A stretch of 64,000 nucleotides of DNA, taken from Micromonospora halotolerans. GTDB taxonomy: Bacteria > Actinomycetota > Actinomycetes > Mycobacteriales > Micromonosporaceae. The stretch is taken from contig NZ_CP134876.1 in assembly GCF_032108445.1 (NCBI RefSeq), forward strand, positions 1,116,001 to 1,180,000. Reading direction: 5' to 3'. The notes under the pieces were generated by a model. That model saw only the letters and a program-made list of their open reading frames with translations, searched no databases and was not told the DNA's origin. Position numbers and translations under genes: made by a program. Each line of letters opens with the position of its first letter. Within the stretch, counting starts at the first letter, position 1. Of the stretch, positions 48,747-57,460 are shown in pieces.

Positions 48747-49580
48747 TCACCAGGCGACGCCGATGCCGTCGCCCGGATACCAGTGGCCGGCGGGGGTTTC
48801 CCGGTAGGCGAGGAATTTCCGGCCGGTGCGTTCGGCGTGCTCGGCGAGGACGTTGGTGGCGGTGACGTTGTCGGTGAGGAGCATGGCGCCGGGCGCGAGT
48901 TTCGGTTCGACCGCCTCGAACTCGCTGCGTTCGTGCACCCGGCTGTGGTCGCTGTCGTGCAGGAAGAGGTCGACGGGCCGGTCCAGCGCGCGGATCGAGG
49001 CGACCGAGTCGCCGATGACGAGGTCGACCACGTCGGCCCAGGGGGTGGCCCGGGCCAGGTAGCCGGCCTCGGGGTTGATGTCGAGCGAGGTGACCCGGCC
49101 GGGGTGGCCCTCGGCGGCGTTGCGGAGCAGGGCGGCGGCCAGGACGCAGGTGCCGAGGCCCTTGTCCACTCCGGTCTCCACGACGTGGGTGGGCTTGCGG
49201 GCGCGGACGATGGCGTACCAGCCGATGCGGCGGGCGTAGCGGACCTGCCGGTCGGCCAGGCCGCGGCGGGATGCGGCGGCGGTGGCGGCCTCGATGTGGG
49301 CGCGCAGCTTGTCGTCCTCTTCGATCTCGGCGAACCAGCGGCGTACCTGCCCGACGGGGACGTCGCAGACCACGCTGACGAACCAGGCCAGGTGGTGCCG
49401 GCTGAGCTTGGTCAGCTCGTACGTGTAGTTGTGGTGCTCCCGGGAGGTGAGCAGCCACCGGGCGGAGGTGCGCAGCACCCGGGCGTCGTGCCGGGCGACC
49501 CGGGCCAGGCGCTTCGGGAAGGCGGCGACCGGCGCGAGCGGGGTCCGGGCGATGGCCCGGCGGAGCTTCGTTGCATCCAC
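48747..49580 (-). CDS. class I SAM-dependent methyltransferase (Methyltransf_24-like)
   Basis: Predicted 277-residue methyltransferase. Motif I is THVVETGVDKGLGTCVLAAALL, motif II GRVTSLDINPEAGYL, and motif IV DLFLHDSDHSRVHERSEFEAVEPKLAPGAMLLTDN with the acidic SDHS segment of this family. The N-terminal 100 residues are helical. The class commonly methylates sugars or glycan heads. It borders the EPS locus, so a polysaccharide target is plausible but unproven. Start GTG 49580. Confidence 0.85.
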   Translation of the reverse strand: MDATKLRRAIARTPLAPVAAFPKRLARVARHDARVLRTSARWLLTSREHHNYTYELTKLSRHHLAWFVSVVCDVPVGQVRRWFAEIEEDDKLRAHIEAATAAASRRGLADRQVRYARRIGWYAIVRARKPTHVVETGVDKGLGTCVLAAALLRNAAEGHPGRVTSLDINPEAGYLARATPWADVVDLVIGDSVASIRALDRPVDLFLHDSDHSRVHERSEFEAVEPKLAPGAMLLTDNVTATNVLAEHAERTGRKFLAYRETPAGHWYPGDGIGVAW

Positions 49581-49699
49581 CCGTGCCGTTGTATCAGGTT
49601 CGCGGCATCGGTCGAGAGGAAAGCGCCGAACGGATGGGCGGGGCTGGCCGGTCGGACGAGGGTCCCCGTGACGGAGCGTGAGTCAGTAGCATCGCGACC

Positions 49700-50776
49700 A
49701 TGTCAGATCGCCACCCGCTCGCCTACCCCGACACCCGCTTCCCGTCGTCGGGTGTGGACACCGGCGCGGCGGAGGAGACCCCGGCGCCGGCGCCACGTCG
49801 CCGCCGTGGCCGGCGGATCGCCCTGATCGTGCTGCTGGTGGTGGTGCTGCTCGCCGGCGGTGGCCTGCTGGCGGGCGGCCTGTACTACCGGTCGGTCAAT
49901 TCCTCGATCGACCGGGTGGATGCGTTCACCGGGGTGCCGGAGGGGGCCCGGCCTCAGGTCGTGGCCAAGGGCGCCATGAACATCATGATCCTGGGCAGCG
50001 ACTCCCGCGACCCGGAGAACACCGGGGGTTCCCGGAGCGACACGATCATCCTGGCCCACCTGCCGAAGGACCGGTCGAGCGCACAGCTCATCTCGATCCC
50101 GCGGGACACGTGGACGGCGATCCCGCGGTCCAAGCAGGGCCGGGGCGGCCGGGACGCCAAGATCAACGCGGCGTACGCGTGGGGTGGCGTGCCGCTCATG
50201 GTGCAGACCGTGGAGAAGTTCACCGGCGTGCGCGTCGACCACGTGACCATGGTGGACTTCGCCGGCTTCAAGGAGATCGTGGACGCCCTGGGCGGCATCG
50301 AGATCGACGTGGAGCAGAACTTCACCTCGACCCACTCGCTCGACCCGAGCGGCAAGCGGGAGTTCGTCAAGGGCCGGCAGACGATGGACGGGGCCACCGC
50401 GCTGGACTACGCCCGGGAGCGGTACGCCTTCGCCAACGGCGACTTCACCCGGATCAAGCATCAGCAGCAGGTCATCAAGGCGATCCTCGACAAGGCGGCC
50501 TCCGGCGGCACGCTGAGCAGCCCCACCAAGCTGAACTCGTTCGTCCGGGCCACCGCGAACTCGGTGGCCGTCGACAAGTCGATGTCGCTTGTGGACCTGG
50601 CCATGGAGATGCGCCACCTGCGCAGCGGCAACCTCGGGTTCTACACCTGCCCGGTGAAGGGAACCGGCCGGGTGGGCAGCGAGAGCGTGGTGTTCGCGGA
50701 CTCCGCGAAGGCCAAGACCCTCTTCGACGCGGTCCGCCGCGACTCGGTCCCGGAGATCCTTTCCGCCGATAAGTAG
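49700..50776 (+). CDS. LytR-CpsA-Psr (LCP) family envelope glycopolymer ligase
   Basis: Predicted 358-residue membrane protein. A Pro-rich cytoplasmic N-terminus and one span (about 35-57) lead to an extracytoplasmic LCP domain: NIMILGSDSRDPENTGGSRSDTIILAHLPKDRSSAQLISIPRDTW, INAAYAWGGVPLMVQTVEKFTGVRVDHVTMVDFAGFKEIVDALGGIEIDV, and MDGATALDYARERYAFANGDFTRIKHQQQVIKAIL, with conserved Arg and Asp residues. LCP enzymes attach polyprenyl-linked glycopolymers to peptidoglycan or arabinogalactan. Its place ahead of the sugar transferase implies the local EPS. Confidence 0.95.
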   Translation: MSDRHPLAYPDTRFPSSGVDTGAAEETPAPAPRRRRGRRIALIVLLVVVLLAGGGLLAGGLYYRSVNSSIDRVDAFTGVPEGARPQVVAKGAMNIMILGSDSRDPENTGGSRSDTIILAHLPKDRSSAQLISIPRDTWTAIPRSKQGRGGRDAKINAAYAWGGVPLMVQTVEKFTGVRVDHVTMVDFAGFKEIVDALGGIEIDVEQNFTSTHSLDPSGKREFVKGRQTMDGATALDYARERYAFANGDFTRIKHQQQVIKAILDKAASGGTLSSPTKLNSFVRATANSVAVDKSMSLVDLAMEMRHLRSGNLGFYTCPVKGTGRVGSESVVFADSAKAKTLFDAVRRDSVPEILSADK

Positions 50777-50885
50777 GACGTCGGATTGGCGTCCCGGCTC
50801 TGGCGGCGGGAGCCACGCGCTCATATCCTTCGATCGCCCTCACTGTGCTCGCGCCGGGGAGGGCTGTCACGGGGGAGGATCGACC

Positions 50886-52433
50886 ATGTCAGGCCAACCG
50901 GCTACGACAGAGCCGGCGGCGACCGGTCGCTGGCACGAGTCACCGCAGATGATGATGCGGCGGCCGGAGACGGACAAGGGCACCGGTGTGCCCTCGGCCG
51001 TCCCCGGGGCCCGGTCCGGGAGCGGACCGGCGCCGGCCGCGGAGCCGCGCGCCGGTCTGGACACGACCGCGGTGCTGCCGTACGCCAGTTCCCGGGCCTC
51101 GACGCGCACGCGCTGGCTCCGGGCCTGGATGATGACGGCGCCGGTCGACGTCGTCGCGCTGCTCGCGCCGCTGCTGGTGACCCAGAACTACTGGCGCGGC
51201 ACGCTGGCCAACGCCGTCCTCACGGTGTCCGTCTTCGCGGCCGGTGGGCTCTACCGGGCGCGCCGGCACCTCAGCATCCTGGACGAGCTGCCGAGCCTTT
51301 CCGGGCGGCTGCTGGCCTCGGGGGCGGTGGTCGCCATCGTGGCGGCCTACCGGCACGAATCGGTGCCGTACGTCAGTGGTTTCATGCACGGCGTGGCGCT
51401 CTCCGCGGCCCTCGTGGTGCTGGGGCGGGCGTGCAGCCGGAAGGTGACCCTCGTGGCCCGCCGGCGCCGGTGGGTGGAGCACAACGCGATCGTCGTGGGC
51501 GCCGGCCCGATCGGGGTGGAGCTGGCCCGGCTGCTGCGCCGCTACCCCGAGTACGGTCTGCGCTTCGTGGGCTCCGTCGACACGGCCCCGTCGGACCACG
51601 GGGCGGCGGTCCCGCTGATCGGCACCCTGAACGACCTCGAGCACCTGGCCCGGTTGCTGGAGTGCGAGGTGCTGATCATCGCGGACCCGGACTGTCCCGA
51701 GTCGGTGCTCATGGAGACGCTGCTCCGGCAGGCCGATTCCGCCCGTGACCTGTGGGCGGTGCCACGGCTGTGGGGTTCCCGGTCGCACGGCGGCTACCCC
51801 GACCACATCGGTGCCATCCCGATCGTGAAGATCGGCGACACCACCTTCTCCGGCCCGCGCTGGGCGGTGAAGCGCGCCTCCGACGTGGTCCTCGCCACGA
51901 CGGCGTTGCTGCTGCTGAGCCCGGTGCTGCTGCTGTGCGCGATCGCCACATTCCTCGACGGTGGTCGCGGCATCTTCTTCCATCAGGAGCGGATCGGCCG
52001 CTACGGCAAGCCGTTCCAGGTGGTCAAGTTCCGGTCGATGCGGCCGGTGGACGAGCACGAGTCGCAGACGAACTGGTCCATCGCGCACGACCGGCGGGTC
52101 GGGCCGATCGGGCGGTTCATGCGCCGTACGTCGCTGGACGAGCTGCCCCAGCTGTGGAACATCCTGCGCGGGGAGATGAGCGTGGTGGGGCCCCGGCCCG
52201 AGCGGCCGTACTTCGTGGAGAAGTTCTCCGCCGAGTACCCGAACTACGCGATGCGCCACCGGGTGCCGGTCGGGCTGACCGGGTTGGCCCAGGTCAGCGG
52301 CCTGCGGGGGGACACGCCGATCTCGGACCGGGCGAGGTTCGACAACTACTACATCGAGAACTGGTCACTGTGGCTGGACGTCAAGGTGATCCTGCGGACC
52401 GTCGCGGAGGTGTTCCGGGCGGGCGGGCGCTGA
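50886..52433 (+). CDS. polyprenyl-phosphate sugar-1-phosphate transferase (WcaJ/WbaP-like)
   Basis: Predicted 515-residue initiating transferase. After a 75-residue cytoplasmic extension come four or five spans and a central nucleotide-binding-like domain (NAIVVGAGPIGVELARLLRRYPEYGL), then the C-terminal catalytic domain with KRASDVVLATTALLLLSPVLLL, RIGRYGKPFQVVKFRSMRPV, and RRTSLDELPQLWNILRGEMSVVGPRPERPYFVE, the bacterial sugar transferase signature with the conserved Asp-Glu. It loads the first sugar phosphate onto undecaprenyl phosphate for the EPS repeat. Confidence 0.95.
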   Translation: MSGQPATTEPAATGRWHESPQMMMRRPETDKGTGVPSAVPGARSGSGPAPAAEPRAGLDTTAVLPYASSRASTRTRWLRAWMMTAPVDVVALLAPLLVTQNYWRGTLANAVLTVSVFAAGGLYRARRHLSILDELPSLSGRLLASGAVVAIVAAYRHESVPYVSGFMHGVALSAALVVLGRACSRKVTLVARRRRWVEHNAIVVGAGPIGVELARLLRRYPEYGLRFVGSVDTAPSDHGAAVPLIGTLNDLEHLARLLECEVLIIADPDCPESVLMETLLRQADSARDLWAVPRLWGSRSHGGYPDHIGAIPIVKIGDTTFSGPRWAVKRASDVVLATTALLLLSPVLLLCAIATFLDGGRGIFFHQERIGRYGKPFQVVKFRSMRPVDEHESQTNWSIAHDRRVGPIGRFMRRTSLDELPQLWNILRGEMSVVGPRPERPYFVEKFSAEYPNYAMRHRVPVGLTGLAQVSGLRGDTPISDRARFDNYYIENWSLWLDVKVILRTVAEVFRAGGR

Positions 52434-52440
52434 CCGGTCC

Positions 52441-53700
52441 TCAGTCGACGGTGAGCAGCGGCAGTGGCGTCGCCCGGTAGCCGCCGCCCAGGTAGCGGTC
52501 GGGTTCGGCGTCGAGCACCGAGGCCAGGACCGTGCCGAAGACGTCGCGGAAGTCCACCGTGGCCTTCAGGTCGCCGTCGTCCAGGTCGGTGAGGCTCGGC
52601 TGCTCGCCGTGAAGCCCGCCGGCCACCACCGGCCCGAGGACGAACACCGGCCCGGCCGTCCCGTGGTCGGTGCCCTGGGAGGCGTTGGCGCGTACCCGCC
52701 GGCCGAACTCGCTGTAGACGACCACGGTCACCTGGCGGCCCTCCTCGGTGCGCGCCATCCGGGCCACGAACGCGGACAGCGCGCGGTCGAGCCGGGTGAG
52801 CAGGCTCTCGTGCCCGGCCCGCTCCATGGCGTGGGTGTCGAACCCGTCGAGGCTCACCGAGTAGACCTGGGTGGGCACCCCGGCCTCGACGCAGCGGGCC
52901 ACGAGCGCCAGCTGGGTCTCCAGGACGCTGCGGCTGCCGGGGCCGGTGGTGAGGACCTCCTGCTCGACACCGCCCGGGGTGGGGCTCTGGTGCTGTTCGG
53001 CGTCGCGGACCAGCTGCTCCACCCGGAGCAGGTCGCCGTAGGCGCGCGCCGCGCGGGCCTGCAGCTCCGGCTCGCCGGGCTCCCCCCGGCCGAGGGCGGC
53101 GACGGCGTCGGCGCTGATGCCCGGGGGCAGTTCGAGGCCGCCGACGTTGACGCAGGAACCGGCCCGGGTCTCCCCCGCGAGCACCGGCGGCAGCACCGGT
53201 TCGAAGCTGACCGCGGCCTCCGGGGCGGCCTTCGTGCCGTCGAGCCAGCGGCCCACCCAGCCGGTCGTCACCGGTTCGGCCGGGGACGCGGTCTGCCAGA
53301 TGTCCATGGACCGGAAGTGGCTGCGGTCGGGCCGCGGGTAGCCCGCCCCGAGGACGACCGCCAGCCGCTTCTCGTCCCAGAGCTGCTTCATGCCCCGCAT
53401 GACCGGGTTCAGGCCCAGGGCGTCGTCCAGGTGCAGCACCTTCTCCGGGTCGTACGCCAGCTCCGGCCGCGCATCGTGGTAGGCGGGGTCGGTGTAGGGG
53501 ACGACGGTGTTCAACCCGTCGTTGCCGCCGTAGAGCGTCACGAGGACGAGCTTCTTCGACGGTGCGTCGGCCCGGTCCTGCCCCGCGGTCCGCAGCAGCT
53601 GGGCGAGCCCCATCCCGCCGGCGCCGGCGGCGAGCGCGGCACCCGCGGTGACGCCCGAGGCGAGCAGGAACCGACGTCGGGTCTGTGGGGTCATCGTCAT
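52441..53700 (-). CDS. DUF1501 family Tat-exported protein
   Basis: Predicted 419-residue protein with a twin-arginine leader (TRRRFLLASGVTAGAALAAGAGGMGLAQLL). KLVLVTLYGGNDGLNTVVPYTDPAYHDARPEL, LAVVLGAGYPRPDRSHFRSMDIWQTA and VVYSEFGRRVRANASQGTDHGTAGPVFVLGP are the metal-binding parts of DUF1501, related to the alkaline-phosphatase fold of sulfatases. Biochemical function of DUF1501 is unproven. It is coupled by ATGA to DUF1800, its constant partner across bacteria, and is the last gene of the minus-strand EPS operon. Confidence 0.9.
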   Translation of the reverse strand: MTMTPQTRRRFLLASGVTAGAALAAGAGGMGLAQLLRTAGQDRADAPSKKLVLVTLYGGNDGLNTVVPYTDPAYHDARPELAYDPEKVLHLDDALGLNPVMRGMKQLWDEKRLAVVLGAGYPRPDRSHFRSMDIWQTASPAEPVTTGWVGRWLDGTKAAPEAAVSFEPVLPPVLAGETRAGSCVNVGGLELPPGISADAVAALGRGEPGEPELQARAARAYGDLLRVEQLVRDAEQHQSPTPGGVEQEVLTTGPGSRSVLETQLALVARCVEAGVPTQVYSVSLDGFDTHAMERAGHESLLTRLDRALSAFVARMARTEEGRQVTVVVYSEFGRRVRANASQGTDHGTAGPVFVLGPVVAGGLHGEQPSLTDLDDGDLKATVDFRDVFGTVLASVLDAEPDRYLGGGYRATPLPLLTVD

Positions 53701-54965
53701 GTCACCAGGTATTCCGGACTCGCCAAACCCAGGGTCAACAACTGCCGCCGGTCCTGCGTGCCGCGTAGCACGGCATAGGTGCGATTCGTCCACCGGTCGA
53801 CGCCCAGCAGGTACGCCAGGCTCTCCGGGGTCACCTGGTCGACCGGCGTCTGCTCGGCTACCCGGCCGGCCAGCCGCAGGCGGACCTGCGCGGCGGCGGA
53901 GGTCAACCAGGAGCCGCCGGAGGGCCAGCCGCCCACGTTGGGGGGCGCGAACGGCAGCTGCCCCAGGTTCTCCAGGTCGTGCAGGACGGCCTTGCGGGTC
54001 TCCGCGGGCAGGTTGGCCGGCCGCACACCCAGTTGCCGCAGCGCACCGACGAGCCACTCGACCGGCTGCTTCACCATGGTGCCGGCGGTCGCCTGGAACG
54101 CCTCGTCGGCGAGGAGCACCCGGAGCATGGCCATCGGCGCCGGGAAGGCGCGCGCCATCTTCTCCTGGAGCCCCTTCGGGATGGGCCGGGTGGACGAGCC
54201 GTACCGGAACCAGAGGCGGGCGGCGACGAACCGGGGACAGGCCTCCTGGCTCACCAGCAGGTCGACGAGGCTCTGCGCGGTGAAGTTCCCGGTGCGGCCC
54301 AGGATGCTCTTGCGACCCGGGTCGTGGGCCCGCGGGTCGAACACCGAGCGGCCCATGGTGAGGCTGAACCGCCAGCCGGTCAGCGCCCGCCCGGCCTCCT
54401 TGACGTCCTTCTCGGTGTAGTTGCCGATCCCCAGCAGGAACAGCTCGCACAGCTCGCGGGCGAGGTTCTCGTTGGGCGCCTGCCGGGTGTTGAGGTGCCC
54501 GTCCAGGTAGTGGTTCAGCGCCGCGTCGACGACCATCCGCCGGGCCATCACGGTGAAGTCGGGTGCGCCGCGCAGCGTCCGGTGCTGGCTGAGCATCAGC
54601 TGGGGGCTGCGCACCTTCTTGACCGACGTGGCCCAGTGCCCGTGCCAGAAGAAGACCAGCTTCTCGACCGCCTGGTGGCTGGCCACCGTCATCCGGTTCA
54701 GCCACCACTCGGTGAGCTGCGCGGTCTGCGCGTCGCGGAGGTCCTCCAGCCGAACCTTCTCCTCGTAGGTCAGGTCGTGCTTGCCCGCGTACGCGTCGGG
54801 CCCGAGGTCCGGGACGGGCGCGCCCGTCGCGCCGACGTCCGGGCCGGGCGGGGCGGTCAGACCGGTCAGTGCGGCGGCGTAGCCGGCCTGGCGAGCGGCG
54901 GCCAGCTCGACCGCGGTCGGGCCGAATCCGGCACGCCGCAGCAGCAGGCCGACACTGTCGCTCAT
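53697..54965 (-). CDS. DUF1800 family protein
   Basis: Predicted 422-residue helical protein. The signature segments are LLRRAGFGPTAVELAAARQAGYAAAL, EDLRDAQTAQLTEWWLNRMTVASHQAVEKLVFFWHGHWATS, NENLARELCELFLLGIGNYTEKDVKEAGRALTGWRFS and NVGGWPSGGSWL. There is no convincing signal peptide, so it may be exported with its DUF1501 partner by piggy-back or act in the cytosol. It has no verified activity. Position 27 bp downstream of the flippase-like gene links the pair to the EPS operon. Confidence 0.9.
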   Translation of the reverse strand: MSDSVGLLLRRAGFGPTAVELAAARQAGYAAALTGLTAPPGPDVGATGAPVPDLGPDAYAGKHDLTYEEKVRLEDLRDAQTAQLTEWWLNRMTVASHQAVEKLVFFWHGHWATSVKKVRSPQLMLSQHRTLRGAPDFTVMARRMVVDAALNHYLDGHLNTRQAPNENLARELCELFLLGIGNYTEKDVKEAGRALTGWRFSLTMGRSVFDPRAHDPGRKSILGRTGNFTAQSLVDLLVSQEACPRFVAARLWFRYGSSTRPIPKGLQEKMARAFPAPMAMLRVLLADEAFQATAGTMVKQPVEWLVGALRQLGVRPANLPAETRKAVLHDLENLGQLPFAPPNVGGWPSGGSWLTSAAAQVRLRLAGRVAEQTPVDQVTPESLAYLLGVDRWTNRTYAVLRGTQDRRQLLTLGLASPEYLVT

Positions 54966-54992
54966 GCCGACAACCTTAGCGAGGGCGACCGG

Positions 54993-56249
54993 TCAGGACA
55001 GACCGGTGTCCGACGCGACCGGTGTCGGCCGTGGACGGTCACGGGCCGGCAGCGCGACGAGAACCAGCGAGTAGACGACCATCCCGGCGGCCGACGCGAC
55101 CAGGTAGCCGGACGCTCCGTACTGGACGGTCAGCAGCGGCGCGGCGAGCACCGTCAGGCCGAGCATGACGTAGCGGGCGCGCAGGAGCAGCGCGAACTCG
55201 CCCCGGATGAACCTGCTCAGCGAGCAGCCGTAGGAGAACCCGAGCGCGGTCTTCTCCAGCCCGGCGGCGACCAGGACCCAGCCCACCGGCAGGAACGACA
55301 GCGCGGGGACGAATTCCTGCCCGACGAGCACGGCCAGCCCGAGGGCGGCCGAACCGGCGGCCATGAACGCCCACGCCTGCACCCCGTCCCGCAGGTCCTG
55401 CCGCCGGGTCGTGCCGACGTCGGCCTTGCGCTGGTAGACCAGCACCCGCCGGACGGTGATCGACACGAACGCCAACGGCCCGAACAGCTGCTGGGTGAGG
55501 CGGATGACGCCGAGCGTGGCGGCCTCGGCGACGAACGCGGTGGCCTGCAGGGCGAGCACCGGGGTGAGGCCGACGAGCAGGGCGTCCAGGGAGGCCGCGC
55601 CCATCACGCCCCGCCGGGACCGCACCCAGCCGGGCAGCCCGGCGAAGCGCGGCCGCCGCTCGGGTCGGCCGGCGGCGGCCAGGAGGAACACCACGTTCAC
55701 CACGGTCCAGGACAGGCAGACGGCCAGCGGTGAACGGGTGGCGGCGACCACCAGCACGACAAGCTGCGCGGCCAGCCACGCGGCCGTCTCCAGGAACACG
55801 GACCGGGCGGCGCCGGCCGCCACACCCGCGGCCCGGCCGATGTCCAGCGCGATCGCGAACGGGATGCCGGCCGCGTAGGCGACGGCCAGCTCGATCGACC
55901 CGCCGGACACGGCCAGCGCCGACGCCACCGCCAGGGCCGCGCCGGCGAGCCCGCCGGCGAACGCGGCGGCCACCGACCGCTGGCAGTCCGTCCGCTCGGC
56001 GTTCCGCTCGGCGTGCGCCTCGGCGAGCAGCGTCGCCTCGGCGAGGGACCGCTGCAGGACGCCGCAGGTCAGTTGGAACACCAGCATCGCGGGCGCGGTG
56101 GCGCCGACCGCGGACAGGTCACCGGCGTAGCCGAGGGCCAGGCTGAACACCAGGCTCGTGCCCATGAGGGCCAGTTGCCCGAGGGTCAGGGCGAGCCGGG
56201 CCCAGTTGCGCCCGGCGGCGGCCCGGGGCGGGGCGACCGTCCCGGTCAC
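54993..56249 (-). CDS. polysaccharide flippase-like membrane protein (Wzx-like)
   Basis: Predicted 418-residue protein with 11-12 likely membrane spans (e.g. LALTLGQLALMGTSLVFSLALG; ASLDALLVGLTPVLALQATAFVA; ALGLAVLVGQEFVPALSFLPVGW). The pattern of paired spans resembles MOP-superfamily flippases of the Wzx type, though no strong motif is visible. In its place between a GT4 and DUF1800 it is the natural candidate to flip the lipid-linked repeat unit. Start GTG 56249 overlaps the stop of the GT4 gene by 4 bp. Confidence 0.75.
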   Translation of the reverse strand: MTGTVAPPRAAAGRNWARLALTLGQLALMGTSLVFSLALGYAGDLSAVGATAPAMLVFQLTCGVLQRSLAEATLLAEAHAERNAERTDCQRSVAAAFAGGLAGAALAVASALAVSGGSIELAVAYAAGIPFAIALDIGRAAGVAAGAARSVFLETAAWLAAQLVVLVVAATRSPLAVCLSWTVVNVVFLLAAAGRPERRPRFAGLPGWVRSRRGVMGAASLDALLVGLTPVLALQATAFVAEAATLGVIRLTQQLFGPLAFVSITVRRVLVYQRKADVGTTRRQDLRDGVQAWAFMAAGSAALGLAVLVGQEFVPALSFLPVGWVLVAAGLEKTALGFSYGCSLSRFIRGEFALLLRARYVMLGLTVLAAPLLTVQYGASGYLVASAAGMVVYSLVLVALPARDRPRPTPVASDTGLS

Positions 56250-57460
56250 GGCCGCCGCCCCGCCGTCACGCCGTCCGCGGCGGACAGTGCCCGCCGGGTG
56301 GCGGCCACGACGGCCTGCGGCAGCGTCGTCGCCGCGCCGCCGCCGGGTCCGGCGATCGGGGGCGCCGCGCCCGCGAGGAGCTCACCGAGCGCGGCCGCCG
56401 CCGCGGCCGGGTCCTGGAAGTCGGCGTACGCGTAGACGCCGCCGGACACGGCCGCCGCCTCGGGCAGGCCGCCGAGCGGCGCGACCAGCATCGGCTTCCC
56501 GGTGCGCCCGACCTCGACGGCGACCCGGCCGAACGGCTCCATCCAGCGGGACGGGATGAGGACGACGTCGACCGCGTCGCAGAACGCGTCCACCGTCAGG
56601 TGGCCGGCCAGGTGCAGGTCGACCCCCTCCGAGCGGGCCAGCTCGGCCAGCGTCCGGGTGTAGTCGGGCTGCCCCTCACCGGCGACCAGCATCCGCACCG
56701 GCGTGCCGGTGCTCCGCTGGTGGGCGCCGGCCGTGCGGATGGCCGACTCGATGCCCTTCACCGGGTCGAGACGCCCGAGGTAGCCGACCACGAGCTGGGT
56801 CTCGTCGACGCGCCGGGCCGGGCGTACCGCTTCCGGCGGGCCGACAAGCGGGTAGCCGACGAGGCTCGCCGCCGGGGTGGTCAGGCCCGCCCCGGCGAGT
56901 TCGTCGCGGACGAAGCCGGAGACGCAGACGCCCACCGCGCCGCGCGGAGTGGCGCCCCGCATGATCCCGGCCTTGACCCGGCACTCCCCGCACAGGGTCA
57001 CGCAGGTGCGCGAGTCCTTCAGCCGCGACCGGCGCCAGCACGTGTCGCTCAGGTCGTGGAAGACCCGGACGTACCGCAGGCCGCGCGCCCGCACCCAGCG
57101 GGGCAGCCAGGGCCCGGTGCGGGAGATGTTGGTGGCCACCACGACGTCGGGCCGGAACGTCCGGATCCGCCGGGTCAGGCGGAACGCGACGAGGGGCAGC
57201 AGCCAGGCGGTCAGGAACTCCAGCCCGCGCCGGATCCGGGTGTCCGCGTGCTGCCGCCGGGCGAAGGGCCGCCGGACGGCGTGCACGGTGAGCGGACCGT
57301 CGGCGTACGTGTTGTCGGTGGTGGACGGCACGAAGACCGACACGTCGGCGAAGCCGGCCAGTTCCCGCGCGGCCGCCCGGGCGGAGCGCTCCGCGCCGCC
57401 GACCTCGTCGGGCCACCACCAGTCGGCGAGGACGGCGACCCGGGGCCGTGGTTCAGTCAT
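56246..57460 (-). CDS. GT4 family glycosyltransferase
   Basis: Predicted 404-residue GT-B enzyme. N-terminal VAVLADWWWPDEVGGAERSARAAARELAGFADVSVFVPSTTD; C-terminal nucleotide-sugar half with VVGYLGRLDPVKGIESAIRTAGAHQ, RMLVAGEGQPDY, and LIPSRWMEPFGRVAVEVGRTGKPMLVAPLGGLPE, which holds the EX7E-type acidic pair. A cysteine cluster (CVTLCGECRVKAG) in the middle may bind zinc. It would extend the lipid-linked repeat in the cytosol. The gene overlaps the Wzy-like gene by 8 bp. Confidence 0.93.
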   Translation of the reverse strand: MTEPRPRVAVLADWWWPDEVGGAERSARAAARELAGFADVSVFVPSTTDNTYADGPLTVHAVRRPFARRQHADTRIRRGLEFLTAWLLPLVAFRLTRRIRTFRPDVVVATNISRTGPWLPRWVRARGLRYVRVFHDLSDTCWRRSRLKDSRTCVTLCGECRVKAGIMRGATPRGAVGVCVSGFVRDELAGAGLTTPAASLVGYPLVGPPEAVRPARRVDETQLVVGYLGRLDPVKGIESAIRTAGAHQRSTGTPVRMLVAGEGQPDYTRTLAELARSEGVDLHLAGHLTVDAFCDAVDVVLIPSRWMEPFGRVAVEVGRTGKPMLVAPLGGLPEAAAVSGGVYAYADFQDPAAAAAALGELLAGAAPPIAGPGGGAATTLPQAVVAATRRALSAADGVTAGRRP

